Below, piece by piece: positions 23,645 through 32,121 of a stretch of 42,069 nucleotides of DNA. The number at the start of each line of letters is the position of its first letter. The first letter of the stretch is position 1. This DNA comes from Glycomyces harbinensis (GTDB lineage: Bacteria > Actinomycetota > Actinomycetes > Mycobacteriales > Micromonosporaceae). The notes beneath the pieces were generated by a model. That model ran no database searches. It was not told where the DNA came from and worked only from the letters and a program-made list of their open reading frames with translations. The stretch is from contig NZ_FNAD01000028.1 in the NCBI RefSeq assembly GCF_900101745.1, positions 1 to 42,069 on the forward strand, written 5' to 3'. Made by a program: the position numbers and the translations under genes.

Positions 23645-24958
23645 TGAGATGAAGCGGTCCATGGCGTCGACGCCGAACTGGAGGCCCGAGATCGGGACGC
23701 GCTCGTCGATGCCGTGGAACAGGGCGGTGAAGTCGAGGTCGGCCGGGAGCTTGAGCGGCGCGAACCCGAAGCAGCGGATGCCCAGGGTGGCGAAGGCCTT
23801 CGCGTCGGTGCCGCCCGAGAGCATGTAGGGGACGGTGCGCGCGCCGGGGTCGGAGAGGCGGATGGCCTCGGCCATGGCGTCCACGAGCGGCCCGTCGAAG
23901 GAGGTCTCGTAGCCGGGCTGGCGGATCTCGTAGTCGAAGTCGATCCCCGCGCCCGCGAGCTCCTTGAGGGTGGCCTCGAGTTCGTCGTTGCGGCCCGGGA
24001 GGGACCGGCAGTCGAGGACGGCCTCGGCGGCGGAGGGGATGACGTTCGTCTTGTACCCGGCGTTGAGGCGGGTCGGGTTCGCGGTGTTGCGCAGGGTCGC
24101 GCCGACCAGGCGGGCTATGGGGCCGAGCTTGGCGACCGCCTCGTCGGGGTTGTTCGGGTCGAACTCGACGCCGGTGAGCTCGGAGACCGACTCCAGGAAC
24201 TGGCGCACCGTGGGGGTCATCTCGACGGGGAACTCGTGCCCGCCGATGTTGGCGACGGCGCGGGCCAGGCGGGTGACGGCGTTGTCGTCGTGGAGCATCG
24301 AGCCGTGGCCGGGGCGGCCGGTGGCGCGCAGGCGCAGCCAGTCGAGGCCCTTCTCGGCGGTCTGGACCACGTAGACGCGCAGGTCGTTGGGGAGCGTCAT
24401 GGAGAATCCGCCGACTTCGCCGACCGCTTCGGTGACGCCTTCGAAGACCTCGGGGTGCTCCTCGACCATGAAGCGGGCGCCGTAGTCGGAGCCGGCCTCT
24501 TCATCGGCGGTGAAGAGGAGGACCAGGTCGCGCGGGGGGACCTTGCCGTTGCGCTTCCAGTCGCGCACGAGCGCGAGGAGCATGGCGTCGAAGTCCTTCA
24601 TGTCGACGGCGCCGCGGCCGAAGAGGTACCCGTCCTTGATCTCGCCCGAGAACGGGTGCACGGACCATTCGCTGGCCTCGGCGGGGACGACGTCGAGGTG
24701 GCCGTGGAGCAGGAGGGCGCCGCGGGTGGCGTCGGCGCCGGGGTAGCGGCAGGCGACGGAGGCGCGGCCGGGCGCGGATTCGTAGATCTTCGGTTCGAGG
24801 CCGACTTCTGCGAGCTTCTCGGCCACGTACTCGGCCGCGGCGCGCTCGCCCTTGGCGGTCGCGTTGTCGCCGGTGTTGGTGGTGTCGATCCGGATGAGGT
24901 CGCGGGCGATGTCGACGACCTCGTCTTGTGGGCGGGGCGGGTTCGCGGATTCAGCCAT
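23636..24958 (-). CDS. M20-family metallopeptidase/deacylase
   Basis: A 440-aa zinc-dependent M20/M25/M40 hydrolase (dipeptidase or N-acyl amino acid deacylase class). Motifs: LLLHGHLDVVP (His metal ligand and following Asp), GRGAVDMKDFDAMLLAL (bridging Asp), LLFTADEEAGSDYGARFM (the catalytic Glu and adjacent ligand Glu), the dimerisation lid GRPGHGSMLHDDNAV, and a C-terminal ALFHGIDERVP with the last His. All ligands are present. The start is ATG 24958 or GTG 24961, with no clear ribosome site. It is a single gene between two strong hairpins. Substrate class cannot be assigned; a role in peptide or acyl-amino acid use is all that can be said. Confidence 0.9.
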   Translation of the reverse strand: MAESANPPRPQDEVVDIARDLIRIDTTNTGDNATAKGERAAAEYVAEKLAEVGLEPKIYESAPGRASVACRYPGADATRGALLLHGHLDVVPAEASEWSVHPFSGEIKDGYLFGRGAVDMKDFDAMLLALVRDWKRNGKVPPRDLVLLFTADEEAGSDYGARFMVEEHPEVFEGVTEAVGEVGGFSMTLPNDLRVYVVQTAEKGLDWLRLRATGRPGHGSMLHDDNAVTRLARAVANIGGHEFPVEMTPTVRQFLESVSELTGVEFDPNNPDEAVAKLGPIARLVGATLRNTANPTRLNAGYKTNVIPSAAEAVLDCRSLPGRNDELEATLKELAGAGIDFDYEIRQPGYETSFDGPLVDAMAEAIRLSDPGARTVPYMLSGGTDAKAFATLGIRCFGFAPLKLPADLDFTALFHGIDERVPISGLQFGVDAMDRFISRA

Positions 24959-25025
24959 CACTGAGTTGTATCAAGCGCCGCGGACGGATCGCACGGCGCT
25001 GTGGCTCCTGTCGCACCTTTCACTC

Positions 25026-25065
25026 CCGTCCGGGTGCCGCCGCGGCCGCGGCGGCACCCGGACGG
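25026..25065 (-). terminator. Perfect 40-bp palindrome after the antiporter operon
   Basis: Twenty-nucleotide arms with no loop or mismatch, centred on 25045/25046 (the core reads CGCGGCCGCG). It begins at the base next to the antiporter stop codon (25066-25068). As RNA it would form a very stable hairpin, so a terminator or 3'-end stabiliser is the natural reading. Confidence 0.75.
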
Positions 25066-26256
25066 TCAGGTCTCGGCAGCGGCGAGGCGTCTCGCCCGGA
25101 CCTTCTTGCGCCGCTTGTGCACGATCGGGCCCGCGAGGCGCGGGGCCAACGGGCCGAGCGCGGCCAGGATGAGCACGTACGCCGCCGCGACCGAGCCGAG
25201 CTGTGGATCGAGCCCGGCCGTGACGCCGAGTCCCGCGATGACGATCGAGAACTCGCCGCGCGGTAGGAGGACCAGGCCCGCGCGGAGCTTGCCGGTGAAC
25301 ATCGAGCCGCTGCGTCCGGCGGCCCACCAGCCGGTCGCGAACTTCGTCGCGATGGTGCACACGGCGAGCGTGATCGCGATGGGCAGTACCGGTGGCAGCG
25401 CGGTCGGATCGGTCTCGAGCCCGAAGTTGACGAAGAAGATCGCCGCGAACAGGTTCTTGAGCGGCTCCAGCGTCTCCTCGGCCTGGCGCGAGACCTCGCC
25501 GGAGAGGGCCATGCCGACGATGAACGCGCCGACCGCGGCCGACACGTGGACCTGCTCGGCGAGCCCGGCCACGACCAGGACGATGCCCATGACCTTGAGC
25601 AGGAGGATCTCGTCGCTCGCGGAGGACAGGAACCGCGACAGCAGCCCGCCGAAACGGGAGGCGACCAGGAAGGCCCCGGCGACGGCCAGGAGCGCGACGC
25701 CCAGGCCGACCGCGGCCTGCGCGAACGCGAGCCCGGCCAGGATCGTGGTGACGATCGGCAGGTAGAGGGCCATGATCAGGTCCTCGGCGACGAGCAGCGA
25801 AAGCACCGTGGGCGTCTCGCGGTTGCCGAGCCAGCCCAGGTCGGAGAGGACCTTCGCGATGATGCCCGAGGACGACACGTACGTGACGCCGCCGAAGACC
25901 ACGGCCGCGACCGGCCCCCACCCGAGCAGCAGCGCGCAGATCACGCCGGGGGTGGCGTTGAGGACCAGGTCGACCACCGCGCCGAGCCAGGAGGTCTTCA
26001 TGGTGCCGAGCAGTTCGCGCGGGGTGTATTCGAGGCCGAGCGTGAACAGCAGGAGGACGACGCCCACTTCGGCGCCGACGTCGAGGAAGCCGGTGATGGC
26101 CTGCATCTCGTAGATGCCGCCGTGGCCGAAGGCGAGGCCCGCCAGCAGGTAGAAGGGGATCGCTGAAATGCCGAATTTCCCGGCTATGGCTCCGAGCAGG
26201 CCGAGGGCGCCGACGAGGATGCCGAGTTCGAGGAGGAGTTCGACGGTTCCGTGCAC
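25066..26256 (-). CDS. khtU: CPA2-family K+/H+ (cation/proton) antiporter, KhtU-like
   Basis: A 396-aa membrane protein with about eleven to twelve hydrophobic segments, of the KefB/KhtU type. Typical stretches are FYLLAGLAFGHGGIYE, VVLLLFTLGLEYTPREL, a region around GVTYVSSSGIIAKVL, LLVAEDLIMALYLP with the ion-site Asp, and LVLLPRGEFSIVIAGLG. The C-terminus is short and basic (VHKRRKKVRARR), and there is no attached RCK domain; that function is in the upstream gene. GTG 26256 shares one base with the upstream stop (TAGTG), implying translational coupling. It exports K+ in exchange for protons by analogy with Bacillus KhtU; ion choice is inferred. Confidence 0.88.
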   Translation of the reverse strand: MHGTVELLLELGILVGALGLLGAIAGKFGISAIPFYLLAGLAFGHGGIYEMQAITGFLDVGAEVGVVLLLFTLGLEYTPRELLGTMKTSWLGAVVDLVLNATPGVICALLLGWGPVAAVVFGGVTYVSSSGIIAKVLSDLGWLGNRETPTVLSLLVAEDLIMALYLPIVTTILAGLAFAQAAVGLGVALLAVAGAFLVASRFGGLLSRFLSSASDEILLLKVMGIVLVVAGLAEQVHVSAAVGAFIVGMALSGEVSRQAEETLEPLKNLFAAIFFVNFGLETDPTALPPVLPIAITLAVCTIATKFATGWWAAGRSGSMFTGKLRAGLVLLPRGEFSIVIAGLGVTAGLDPQLGSVAAAYVLILAALGPLAPRLAGPIVHKRRKKVRARRLAAAET

Positions 26257-26741
26257 TATTCGAGACCCCGCAGGATTCTCTCGACCGCGTCGACCGCCTC
26301 CTGCGTTCCGATCGTCACGAGCCGGTCGCCGACGTGCAGTGTCGCGGACGGGGGCGGGCCGGTCTCGACGCCGTCGGAGCGGACGATCGCGACGATGGAG
26401 GCGCCGGTGCGGGTGCGGGCGCGGGTGTCGCCGAGCGGGCGCTCGGCGTAGGGGCTGGTGGCGTCGACCTTCACCTGCCGCGAGACCAGGTTGTCGATCT
26501 CGTGGTGAAGGCGGTTGAGCTTCTCGACGATCCGCGCGCCGCCGAGGAGTTCACCGATCGCCGCCGACTCGTCGGCGGAGAAGACGATGCAGTCGAGCAT
26601 CGAGTCGGGGTCGTCGGGGTCGTAGATGATGAAGTCGCGGCGGCCTTCGCGGTGGGCGACGATGCCGAGGCGCACATGACGTTTCGTCTCGAATTCGAAC
26701 CGCACTCCGATACCGGGCAACTCGGTGCGCTCCACGTCCAC
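26256..26741 (-). CDS. khtT: RCK-C regulatory subunit of the antiporter, KhtT-like
   Basis: A 161-aa cytosolic protein. The N-terminal part (VERTELPGIGVRFEFETKRHVRLGIVAHREGRRDFIIYD) matches KhtT/AmhM-type subunits. Residues ~85-160 are a TrkA-C (RCK_C) domain ending in TLHVGDRLVTIGTQEAVDAVERIL. Bacillus KhtT regulates its antiporter and its RCK_C domain binds cyclic di-AMP; the same is plausible here but not shown by sequence alone. GTG 26741 has a strong AAAGGAG seven bases upstream. It is the first gene of a two-gene operon with the antiporter. Confidence 0.86.
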   Translation of the reverse strand: MDVERTELPGIGVRFEFETKRHVRLGIVAHREGRRDFIIYDPDDPDSMLDCIVFSADESAAIGELLGGARIVEKLNRLHHEIDNLVSRQVKVDATSPYAERPLGDTRARTRTGASIVAIVRSDGVETGPPPSATLHVGDRLVTIGTQEAVDAVERILRGLE

Positions 26742-26877
26742 GATCGATCACTCCTTTTGTGTTAGATACGCACCGAACCGTACAGCACCCCTGGCGGTGC
26801 GAGGCCTCGGCGGGAGCGTCTGCGAGGCGGAGCGCGCAGGTCGAGGGGCCGCGCGCGTCCGCAGACGGCACGACGGA

Positions 26878-26945
26878 GGCCTGCCCGGGAACCCCGGATC
26901 GGAGGGTTTCCCGGGCAGGCCCGAAGCCGCGGACTCGCCGCGGCT
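26878..26945 (-). terminator. Double hairpin downstream of the beta-lactamase-like gene
   Basis: Two stems in tandem: GGCCTGCCCGGGAA with its complement (26878-26891 / 26908-26921), 14 bp perfect; and AGCCGCGG-actcg-CCGCGGCT (26925-26945), 8 bp perfect. They fill the space past the stop at 26958 on the minus strand, and also lie upstream of the KhtT promoter. The second hairpin is the first one met by transcription of the hydrolase gene. Confidence 0.7.
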
Positions 26946-26957
26946 CCCGCAGGTCCT

Positions 26958-27962
26958 CTACTGAGTGAGGCCCGCGTTCAAGGGCTCCTGCTCGACGTCG
27001 AGCTCGACCGCGCCCTCGGCGGCCAGGCCCGCGGCGTTGGCGATGTCGAACATCTTGCGGCCCATCGTCGCGTGGGCCTGGACGACGGGGTGGGTGGCGC
27101 CGTAGTTGTCCCAGTTGGTCGTGGACTGGGACATGAAGGAGTAGACGAGGATCGGCGCGCCGGCGGTGTTGTAGACGACGCCGGACTCGTTGCGCTCGGC
27201 GTCGTCCGCGCCGTACTTCATGGCGATGCGGGAGCGCTCGGCCGAGGACATGTTGCGGCGGAACCCGTCGTGGTAGCCCGACAGGCCCTTGAGGACGTTC
27301 AGGAAGAACCGGGTCGAGCCCGTCGACAGCAGCTCGCCGAGCGCGAGCCGGTGCAGGAGGTCGTTGGTCTCGGCGGTGGTGGTGACCCCCAGGCCCATGC
27401 GGTTCGGGTTGGTCGCGCTGGGGACCACGCGGGTGTCGGTGAAGCCCTTCGCGGCGAGGGTCTCGTTGATCTCCAGGGGCGGGCAGACCAGCCCGCACAG
27501 CCGAACCGAGGTGTTGTCGGAGGTCAGGAGCATGGCGACGAGGACGTTCGCGACGGTGAGCTCGTCGCCGTAGGCGGTCTGGTGGAAGTAGAACCCGGAA
27601 CCGGTGAGGATGATGTCCGAGGTCAGCGTGATGCGGTCGTCGAGGGCGAGCTCGCCGCGGTCGATCTTGTCGAGCACCGCCAGGGCGATGCCGAGCTTGT
27701 TGGTGCTGGCGGCGGTCTGGACGCTCGTCGAGTTGTGGTCCACGGCGACGACGGGTGCGGCGGTGCCGTCGAGGAGGGTGACGGTCCCCTGCCAGGTGCC
27801 TCCGGCCTTCGCGATCTCGGCGTCGAAGACCCGCTTGATCTTCGTGGCCGGGGAGACGGTCTCGGCCGAGTCGACCTCCGCGTGGGCGGCGGTGGCGGTG
27901 CCGAGGACGGCACTCGCGGCGGTCAGTCCCGCGCCGAGTTTGACTACATCGCGTCGCTGCAT
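26958..27962 (-). CDS. Exported serine hydrolase, class A beta-lactamase fold
   Basis: A 334-aa protein with a twin-arginine-like signal (MQRRDVVKLGAG, hydrophobic stretch, AHA before about residue 29), so exported, probably by Tat. The mature part is a penicillin-recognising fold. SxxK is S86-T-N-K89 in QTAASTNKLGIAL, and SDN is S148-D-N150. The third element, KTG in beta-lactamases, is not clear; KYG near residue 240 is the nearest candidate. The Glu166 omega-loop motif of true class A enzymes is not obvious. It may be a beta-lactamase-like hydrolase rather than a working resistance enzyme. It is a single gene, with terminators downstream and a 14-bp palindrome upstream. Confidence 0.78.
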   Translation of the reverse strand: MQRRDVVKLGAGLTAASAVLGTATAAHAEVDSAETVSPATKIKRVFDAEIAKAGGTWQGTVTLLDGTAAPVVAVDHNSTSVQTAASTNKLGIALAVLDKIDRGELALDDRITLTSDIILTGSGFYFHQTAYGDELTVANVLVAMLLTSDNTSVRLCGLVCPPLEINETLAAKGFTDTRVVPSATNPNRMGLGVTTTAETNDLLHRLALGELLSTGSTRFFLNVLKGLSGYHDGFRRNMSSAERSRIAMKYGADDAERNESGVVYNTAGAPILVYSFMSQSTTNWDNYGATHPVVQAHATMGRKMFDIANAAGLAAEGAVELDVEQEPLNAGLTQ

Positions 27963-28002
27963 GATGGCCTTTCGATGGGTCCCAACAGGAATTGGCGGTG
28001 TT

Positions 28003-28016
28003 CGTCTACGTAGACG
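28003..28016. promoter_or_regulatory. 14-bp palindrome, candidate operator
   Basis: CGTCTACGTAGACG is a perfect palindrome 41-54 bp upstream of the start of the exported hydrolase gene and past the stop of the reactivase gene. Its size and position fit a dimeric repressor site. No regulator gene is adjacent. Confidence 0.35.
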
Positions 28017-28051
28017 CCTCCTGGAGGACGCCCGGTTGCCCTACGAGTCGA

Positions 28052-29389
28052 CTACAGATCGGCGAGCAGGCGCACGGCCAGGTCGCGGCGCCCCGCCGCG
28101 GCGAGGAGACCGGCCGGGGCGAGGCGGTAGTCGGCGTCGATCGCGAAGCGGGCGTCCTTCGGCGGGCGGACGCCGCCGGACGTGTCGGCGCCGACCGCTT
28201 CGCGCAGCAGCGCGGCGGCGCCGGGGTCGCGGCGCAGGATGCCGCCGGAGCCGATGACGAGGCCGACCGCCGCGAGGTCCTTGCCGCCGCGCAGCGGCTC
28301 GGTCGGGCCGCCGATGCGCTCGCCGCGAGCGTGGCGGCGCACGGCGATCCGGGCGGCGAGCGCGGTCAGTTCGGCGTCGTCGGCGAGGTCGTCGGTGCGC
28401 AGGGCGGGGTTCGCGGCGCGCAGGCGCGCGGCCTCGGGGAGCGTCCAGGACGCGGGGAGGTCCTCCTCCTCGGCGGCCTCGGTGATGCCGACGGCGGTGT
28501 GTCGCACGCCGAGGTCGCCTTCCACCGTGCGTGAGCGCCAGGCGGTCCCGGCGACGTCGGCGCGGGGGCCCTGGAGTTCGGCGTCGGGGGTGAGCACGGA
28601 GTACACGTCGGTGGTCGCGCCGCCGACGTCGACCACGAGGAGGTCGGCACCGGTGGTGTCGGCGAGGAGTTCGACCCCGGTGAGGACGGCGTCGGGGGTG
28701 GCGGCCTTGACCATGGCGGTGAAGTCGGCGCTGGCCGAGAGGTGCTTGCCGGCGATGACGTGGCGCAGGAAGACCTGGCGCAGCGCCGTCCGGGCGGGCA
28801 GGGGGTTGAGGGCGCCGATGCGCGGGAGCACGTTGGCGACGCCGGTGACGGGGATGCCCGCGGCGGTGAGGAGCCCGGTGACTTCGTCGAGGGCGCTTTG
28901 GTTGCCCGCGAAGACGACCGGGGTGTGCGGGCCGCGTCGTTCGCAAGCGCTGGCGGCGAGGCCGGCGGCGTGGTCGAGCAGGGCGGTGTCGTCGCCGCCG
29001 TCGGTGCCTCCGGCCAGGAGGATCACGTCGGGGCGGGCGGCGGCGAGGTCGGCGAAGCCGCCCGCGCCGATCCGCCCGGCGCGCACGTCCACGACGCGGG
29101 CGCCGGCGCTGAGTCCGGCGCGGTAGGCGGCCCGGGCGGTGACCAGGGGCTCGTTGCCGATGACGGCGAGGCGCAGGCCCCCGCCCGCGGAGGAGCAGAC
29201 GAGGGTGTCGATCACGTCGGCGCCCTCGGGGGCTGCGGCGTCGGCGGCGGCGCGCAGGCCGTCCATGACGTCGGTGGCGAGCGTGGTCGGGTGCGAGGCG
29301 GCGCCGAGGAGGCCGCCGGTGTCCGCGTCGACGGCGGCGGCCTTGGTGTAGGTGGAGCCGACGTCGACGCAGACGATGACCGCGCTCAT
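28052..29389 (-). CDS. MutL/GlmL-family ASKHA protein, predicted reactivase of lysine 5,6-aminomutase
   Basis: A 445-aa ATPase of the ASKHA (actin/Hsp70/sugar kinase) fold, related to GlmL/MutL of glutamate mutase operons. The two phosphate loops are VCVDVGSTYTKAAAVD at the N-terminus and LLVVDVGGATTDVYSV near residue 250. ILLAGGTDGGDD and GLVIGSGGIL are further family motifs. Such proteins are thought to repair or reload B12-dependent mutases whose adenosylcobalamin is inactivated. It is the last gene of the kdd-kamD-kamE-kal operon, 10 bp after kal, so its client here should be KamDE. The assignment is by family and position. Confidence 0.85.
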   Translation of the reverse strand: MSAVIVCVDVGSTYTKAAAVDADTGGLLGAASHPTTLATDVMDGLRAAADAAAPEGADVIDTLVCSSAGGGLRLAVIGNEPLVTARAAYRAGLSAGARVVDVRAGRIGAGGFADLAAARPDVILLAGGTDGGDDTALLDHAAGLAASACERRGPHTPVVFAGNQSALDEVTGLLTAAGIPVTGVANVLPRIGALNPLPARTALRQVFLRHVIAGKHLSASADFTAMVKAATPDAVLTGVELLADTTGADLLVVDVGGATTDVYSVLTPDAELQGPRADVAGTAWRSRTVEGDLGVRHTAVGITEAAEEEDLPASWTLPEAARLRAANPALRTDDLADDAELTALAARIAVRRHARGERIGGPTEPLRGGKDLAAVGLVIGSGGILRRDPGAAALLREAVGADTSGGVRPPKDARFAIDADYRLAPAGLLAAAGRRDLAVRLLADL

Positions 29390-29399
29390 GGGGCGGTCC

Positions 29400-29780
29400 T
29401 CACGGGACGACCACCGTCCCTGTCGCGGTGGTGGCGATGATCGGCTCGGCGAGGACGACCGCGGCCGAGGGGCTCCGGCCGGGGTCGGCGCGGCAGACGA
29501 CGGTGAGGGTGAACTCGACGGTGCGGCTGCGCTTGCCGGTGCGCACCACGGTGGCCGTGGCCTCCACGACGTCGCCGGCCCGCACGGGGGCCTTGAACTG
29601 GACGTCCGAGTAGGAGGCGAACAGGCCCTCGTCGCCGTCGGTGAGGATGCACAGCTCGGTGGCGACGTCGCCGAACATCCCGAGCCCGTAGGCGCCGTCG
29701 ACGAGGTCGCCGCCGTAGTGCGCGTGGCTGTAGGGGATGTATCGGCGGTGGGTCACGGCGGTGCCGTCGTGGCCGGTCAT
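29400..29780 (-). CDS. kal: 3-aminobutyryl-CoA ammonia-lyase
   Basis: A 126-aa single hotdog-fold protein. Members of this group in lysine-fermentation operons remove ammonia from L-3-aminobutyryl-CoA to give crotonyl-CoA. RYIPYSHAHYGGDLVDGAYGLGMFGDVATEL at the N-terminus and VQFKAPVRAGDVVEATATVVRTGKRSRTVEF in the middle are characteristic. The ATG overlaps the kamE stop by 4 bp (ATGA), tying it to the operon. A plain MaoC-like or thioesterase annotation is possible from the fold alone; the operon context decides the call. Confidence 0.86.
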   Translation of the reverse strand: MTGHDGTAVTHRRYIPYSHAHYGGDLVDGAYGLGMFGDVATELCILTDGDEGLFASYSDVQFKAPVRAGDVVEATATVVRTGKRSRTVEFTLTVVCRADPGRSPSAAVVLAEPIIATTATGTVVVP

Positions 29781-30535
29781 GCGGTCTCCACTTCCGTTGC
29801 GGGCCTGCTGGTGACGAGTCGGTGGACGAGATAGGAGGCGACGTCGGAGGGCGTGGTGCCGCGGCTGAAGACGCGGTCGACGCCGAGTTCGGCGGCGGCG
29901 CCCTCGTCGAAGCGGGGGCCGCCGACGACGAGCAGGGGGCGCCGGCCCGGCGGCAGGGCCTCGCGGAAGGCGGCGGCCATCTCGCGGGTGTTGTGCAGGT
30001 GGGCGTCCTTCTGGGTGACGACCTGGCTGACGAGCACCGCGTCGGCGCCTTCGTCCACGGCCCGGTTCACCAGGTCGGGGACGGCGACCTGCGCGCCGAG
30101 GTTGACCACGCGCAGCTCGCGGTAGTACTCCAGGCCCTTCTCCCCCGCGACCCCCTTGATGTTGAGGATCGCGTCGATGCCGACGGTGTGCGCGTCGGTG
30201 CCGATGCAGGCGCCGACGACGCAGAGCTTGCGGCCCAGGCGTTCGCGGACGGCGTCGTTGACCTCCTTGGGGCTCATGTGCGGGTAGTCGCGCTCGACCA
30301 CTTTGACCTCGTCCAGGTTGACGAGGTGCGTGGAGGCGCCGTAGACGACGAAGAAGGTGTAGCCCTCGCCGATGGGCTTGGCGTGCACGAGCATCGCGCC
30401 GTCGAGGCCCATCTTGGCGGCGAGCTGGAGGGCCGCGCCTTCGGCGCGCTTGTCGTGCGGGACGGGCAGGGTGAACGAGAGCTGCACCATGCCGTCGCCG
30501 GTGGTGTCCCCGTAGGGGCGGACGATGCGGCTCAT
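29777..30535 (-). CDS. kamE: Lysine 5,6-aminomutase beta subunit (B12-binding)
   Basis: A 252-aa small subunit that carries the cobalamin-binding Rossmann domain. The base-off/His-on motif DAHTVG (D114-x-H116-x-x-G119) is intact. Lys127 (in AILNIKG) is eleven residues after the His, exactly the spacing of His133 and PLP-binding Lys144 in the Clostridium sticklandii enzyme. The subunit therefore has both cofactor anchors. The N-terminal dimerisation region (RIVRPYGDTTGDGMVQLSFTLPVP) is also typical. With KamD it moves the terminal amino group of beta-lysine from C6 to C5. ATG 30535 overlaps the kamD stop by 4 bp. Confidence 0.95.
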   Translation of the reverse strand: MSRIVRPYGDTTGDGMVQLSFTLPVPHDKRAEGAALQLAAKMGLDGAMLVHAKPIGEGYTFFVVYGASTHLVNLDEVKVVERDYPHMSPKEVNDAVRERLGRKLCVVGACIGTDAHTVGIDAILNIKGVAGEKGLEYYRELRVVNLGAQVAVPDLVNRAVDEGADAVLVSQVVTQKDAHLHNTREMAAAFREALPPGRRPLLVVGGPRFDEGAAAELGVDRVFSRGTTPSDVASYLVHRLVTSRPATEVETA

Positions 30536-32121
30536 CGGACGGGCTCCTCGTGAACAGGCGTCGTCGCGTCGTCTCGGTCCAGAATCTCCGCGGCGGGGCT
30601 CCAGTAGTCGTCGGCGCGCTCCGCGACGCCTTCGAGGCCGCGGCCGCCGTCGGCGGGGCGCTTCATGATGCCGAAGGTGCCGTCGGCGATGGCGTTGAGC
30701 AGGCCGTCGTCCACGATGCGGCCCAAGAGGTCGACCGCTTCGCCGAGGACGTGGTTCGCGCGCTTGGCGATGAAGCCGTCGGCGGGCGGGTGGAAGTCCT
30801 CGGCCAGCCCGGCGCAGGCCGAGAGGACGTAGCGCACGTTCTGGAGCGCGATGTCGCGGTCGGAGAGCCAGGGGGTGACGACCGCTTCGGTCATCATGCC
30901 CACCAGGAGGATCGACTGCCCCGTCATGACCCCGGCGAGGTTGAAGAACCCGTCGAGGAGGTTGCCGCGGAAGACGTCCCCGGTCATGTGCTTGGTCGGC
31001 GGCATCCACTTCAGCGGCGCGTCCGGGAACAGCTGGCGGGCCAACAGCGCGTGGGCGAGTTCGAGCCGGAACGACTCGGGCACTTCGGGGTTGATCTCGA
31101 AGGCGTGGCCCAGGCCCAGCAGCGGGTCGGGCAGGCCGGCCTCGTGGGCGAAGCGCTCGTTGAGCAGCTGGGAGACGGTGACGGTGTGCGCGGCCTCGAC
31201 CGCGTCGGCCGTGGTCAGGTAGTTGTCCTCGCCGGTGTTGATGATGATCCCGGCGCGGGCGTGGACTTGGCGGCTGAAGCGCTGGTCCACGAAGGTGCGG
31301 ATCGGGTTGATGTCGCGGAACAGGATGCCGTACATCGAGTCGTTGAGCATCATGTCGAGCCGGTGCATCCCCGCCAGCGCGGCGATCTCGGGCATGCAGA
31401 GTCCGGACGCGTAGTTGGTGAGGCGGATGTAGCGGCCGACCTCGCGGGAGGTCTCGTCCAGGGCCGCGCGCATGAGGCGGAAGTTCTCGCCGGTGGCGTA
31501 GGTGCCGGCGAATCCCTCGCGGGTGGCGCCTTCGGGAACGTAGTCGAGGAGGGACTGCCCGGTGGAGCGGATGACGGCGATGACGTCGGCCCCGGCCTTG
31601 GCGGCCGCCTGGGCCTGCGGGATGTCCTCAAAGATGTCGCCGGTGGCGACGATGAGGTAGATCCAGGGCCGCTGGGGCGGGTCGCCGATCTCGGACACCA
31701 GCGCGTCGCGTTCGCGTCGTTGCTCCTCGATCCGGGCGAACCCTTTGGAGACCGCGCGGCGGGCTCGCGTTCTGGCGGGCTCGGCGGCGCGGCCGGTCGG
31801 CAGTTCGAAGCGGACGCCGCCCGCGGCGGCGGCGTGGGCGAGGCGGGTGAGGTCGGGATGGTCCTTGAGCGCGTGGAAGACCGGGAGGGCGATGCCGTGT
31901 TCGATGCCGGTCTGCTCGGCGACGGCGTCGGCGAGGCGGTTGACCCAGGGGATGCCGTCGGGGTCGGCTCCGGTGAGTCCGGCGAGGCGGAGGGTGGCGC
32001 GTTCGACGGAGACGGTGGTGTGGCTGCGGGCCAGGTCGACCACGGGTTGCGCGGCGCGGGCGGCGAGGGCGCGGGCGCGCGCGACGAGTTCGGGGTCGAG
32101 CGGCAGGAGCGGTGCGGTCAT
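30532..32121 (-). CDS. kamD: Lysine 5,6-aminomutase alpha subunit
   Basis: A 529-aa large subunit forming the TIM barrel that holds PLP and adenosylcobalamin at the active site. Landmark segments are WIYLIVATGDIFEDIPQAQAAAKAGADVIAVIRSTGQSLLDYVPEGAT, GTYATGENFRLMRAALDE, YASGLCMPEIA, INTGEDNYLTTADAVE and MTGDVFRGNLLDGFFNLAGVMTGQSILLVGM, all spread through the family. Length is close to that of clostridial KamD (about 515). ATG 32121 overlaps the kdd stop by 4 bp and the stop overlaps kamE by 4 bp, so the subunits are translated in tandem. The first ~110 residues are more variable. Confidence 0.95.
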   Translation of the reverse strand: MTAPLLPLDPELVARARALAARAAQPVVDLARSHTTVSVERATLRLAGLTGADPDGIPWVNRLADAVAEQTGIEHGIALPVFHALKDHPDLTRLAHAAAAGGVRFELPTGRAAEPARTRARRAVSKGFARIEEQRRERDALVSEIGDPPQRPWIYLIVATGDIFEDIPQAQAAAKAGADVIAVIRSTGQSLLDYVPEGATREGFAGTYATGENFRLMRAALDETSREVGRYIRLTNYASGLCMPEIAALAGMHRLDMMLNDSMYGILFRDINPIRTFVDQRFSRQVHARAGIIINTGEDNYLTTADAVEAAHTVTVSQLLNERFAHEAGLPDPLLGLGHAFEINPEVPESFRLELAHALLARQLFPDAPLKWMPPTKHMTGDVFRGNLLDGFFNLAGVMTGQSILLVGMMTEAVVTPWLSDRDIALQNVRYVLSACAGLAEDFHPPADGFIAKRANHVLGEAVDLLGRIVDDGLLNAIADGTFGIMKRPADGGRGLEGVAERADDYWSPAAEILDRDDATTPVHEEPVR

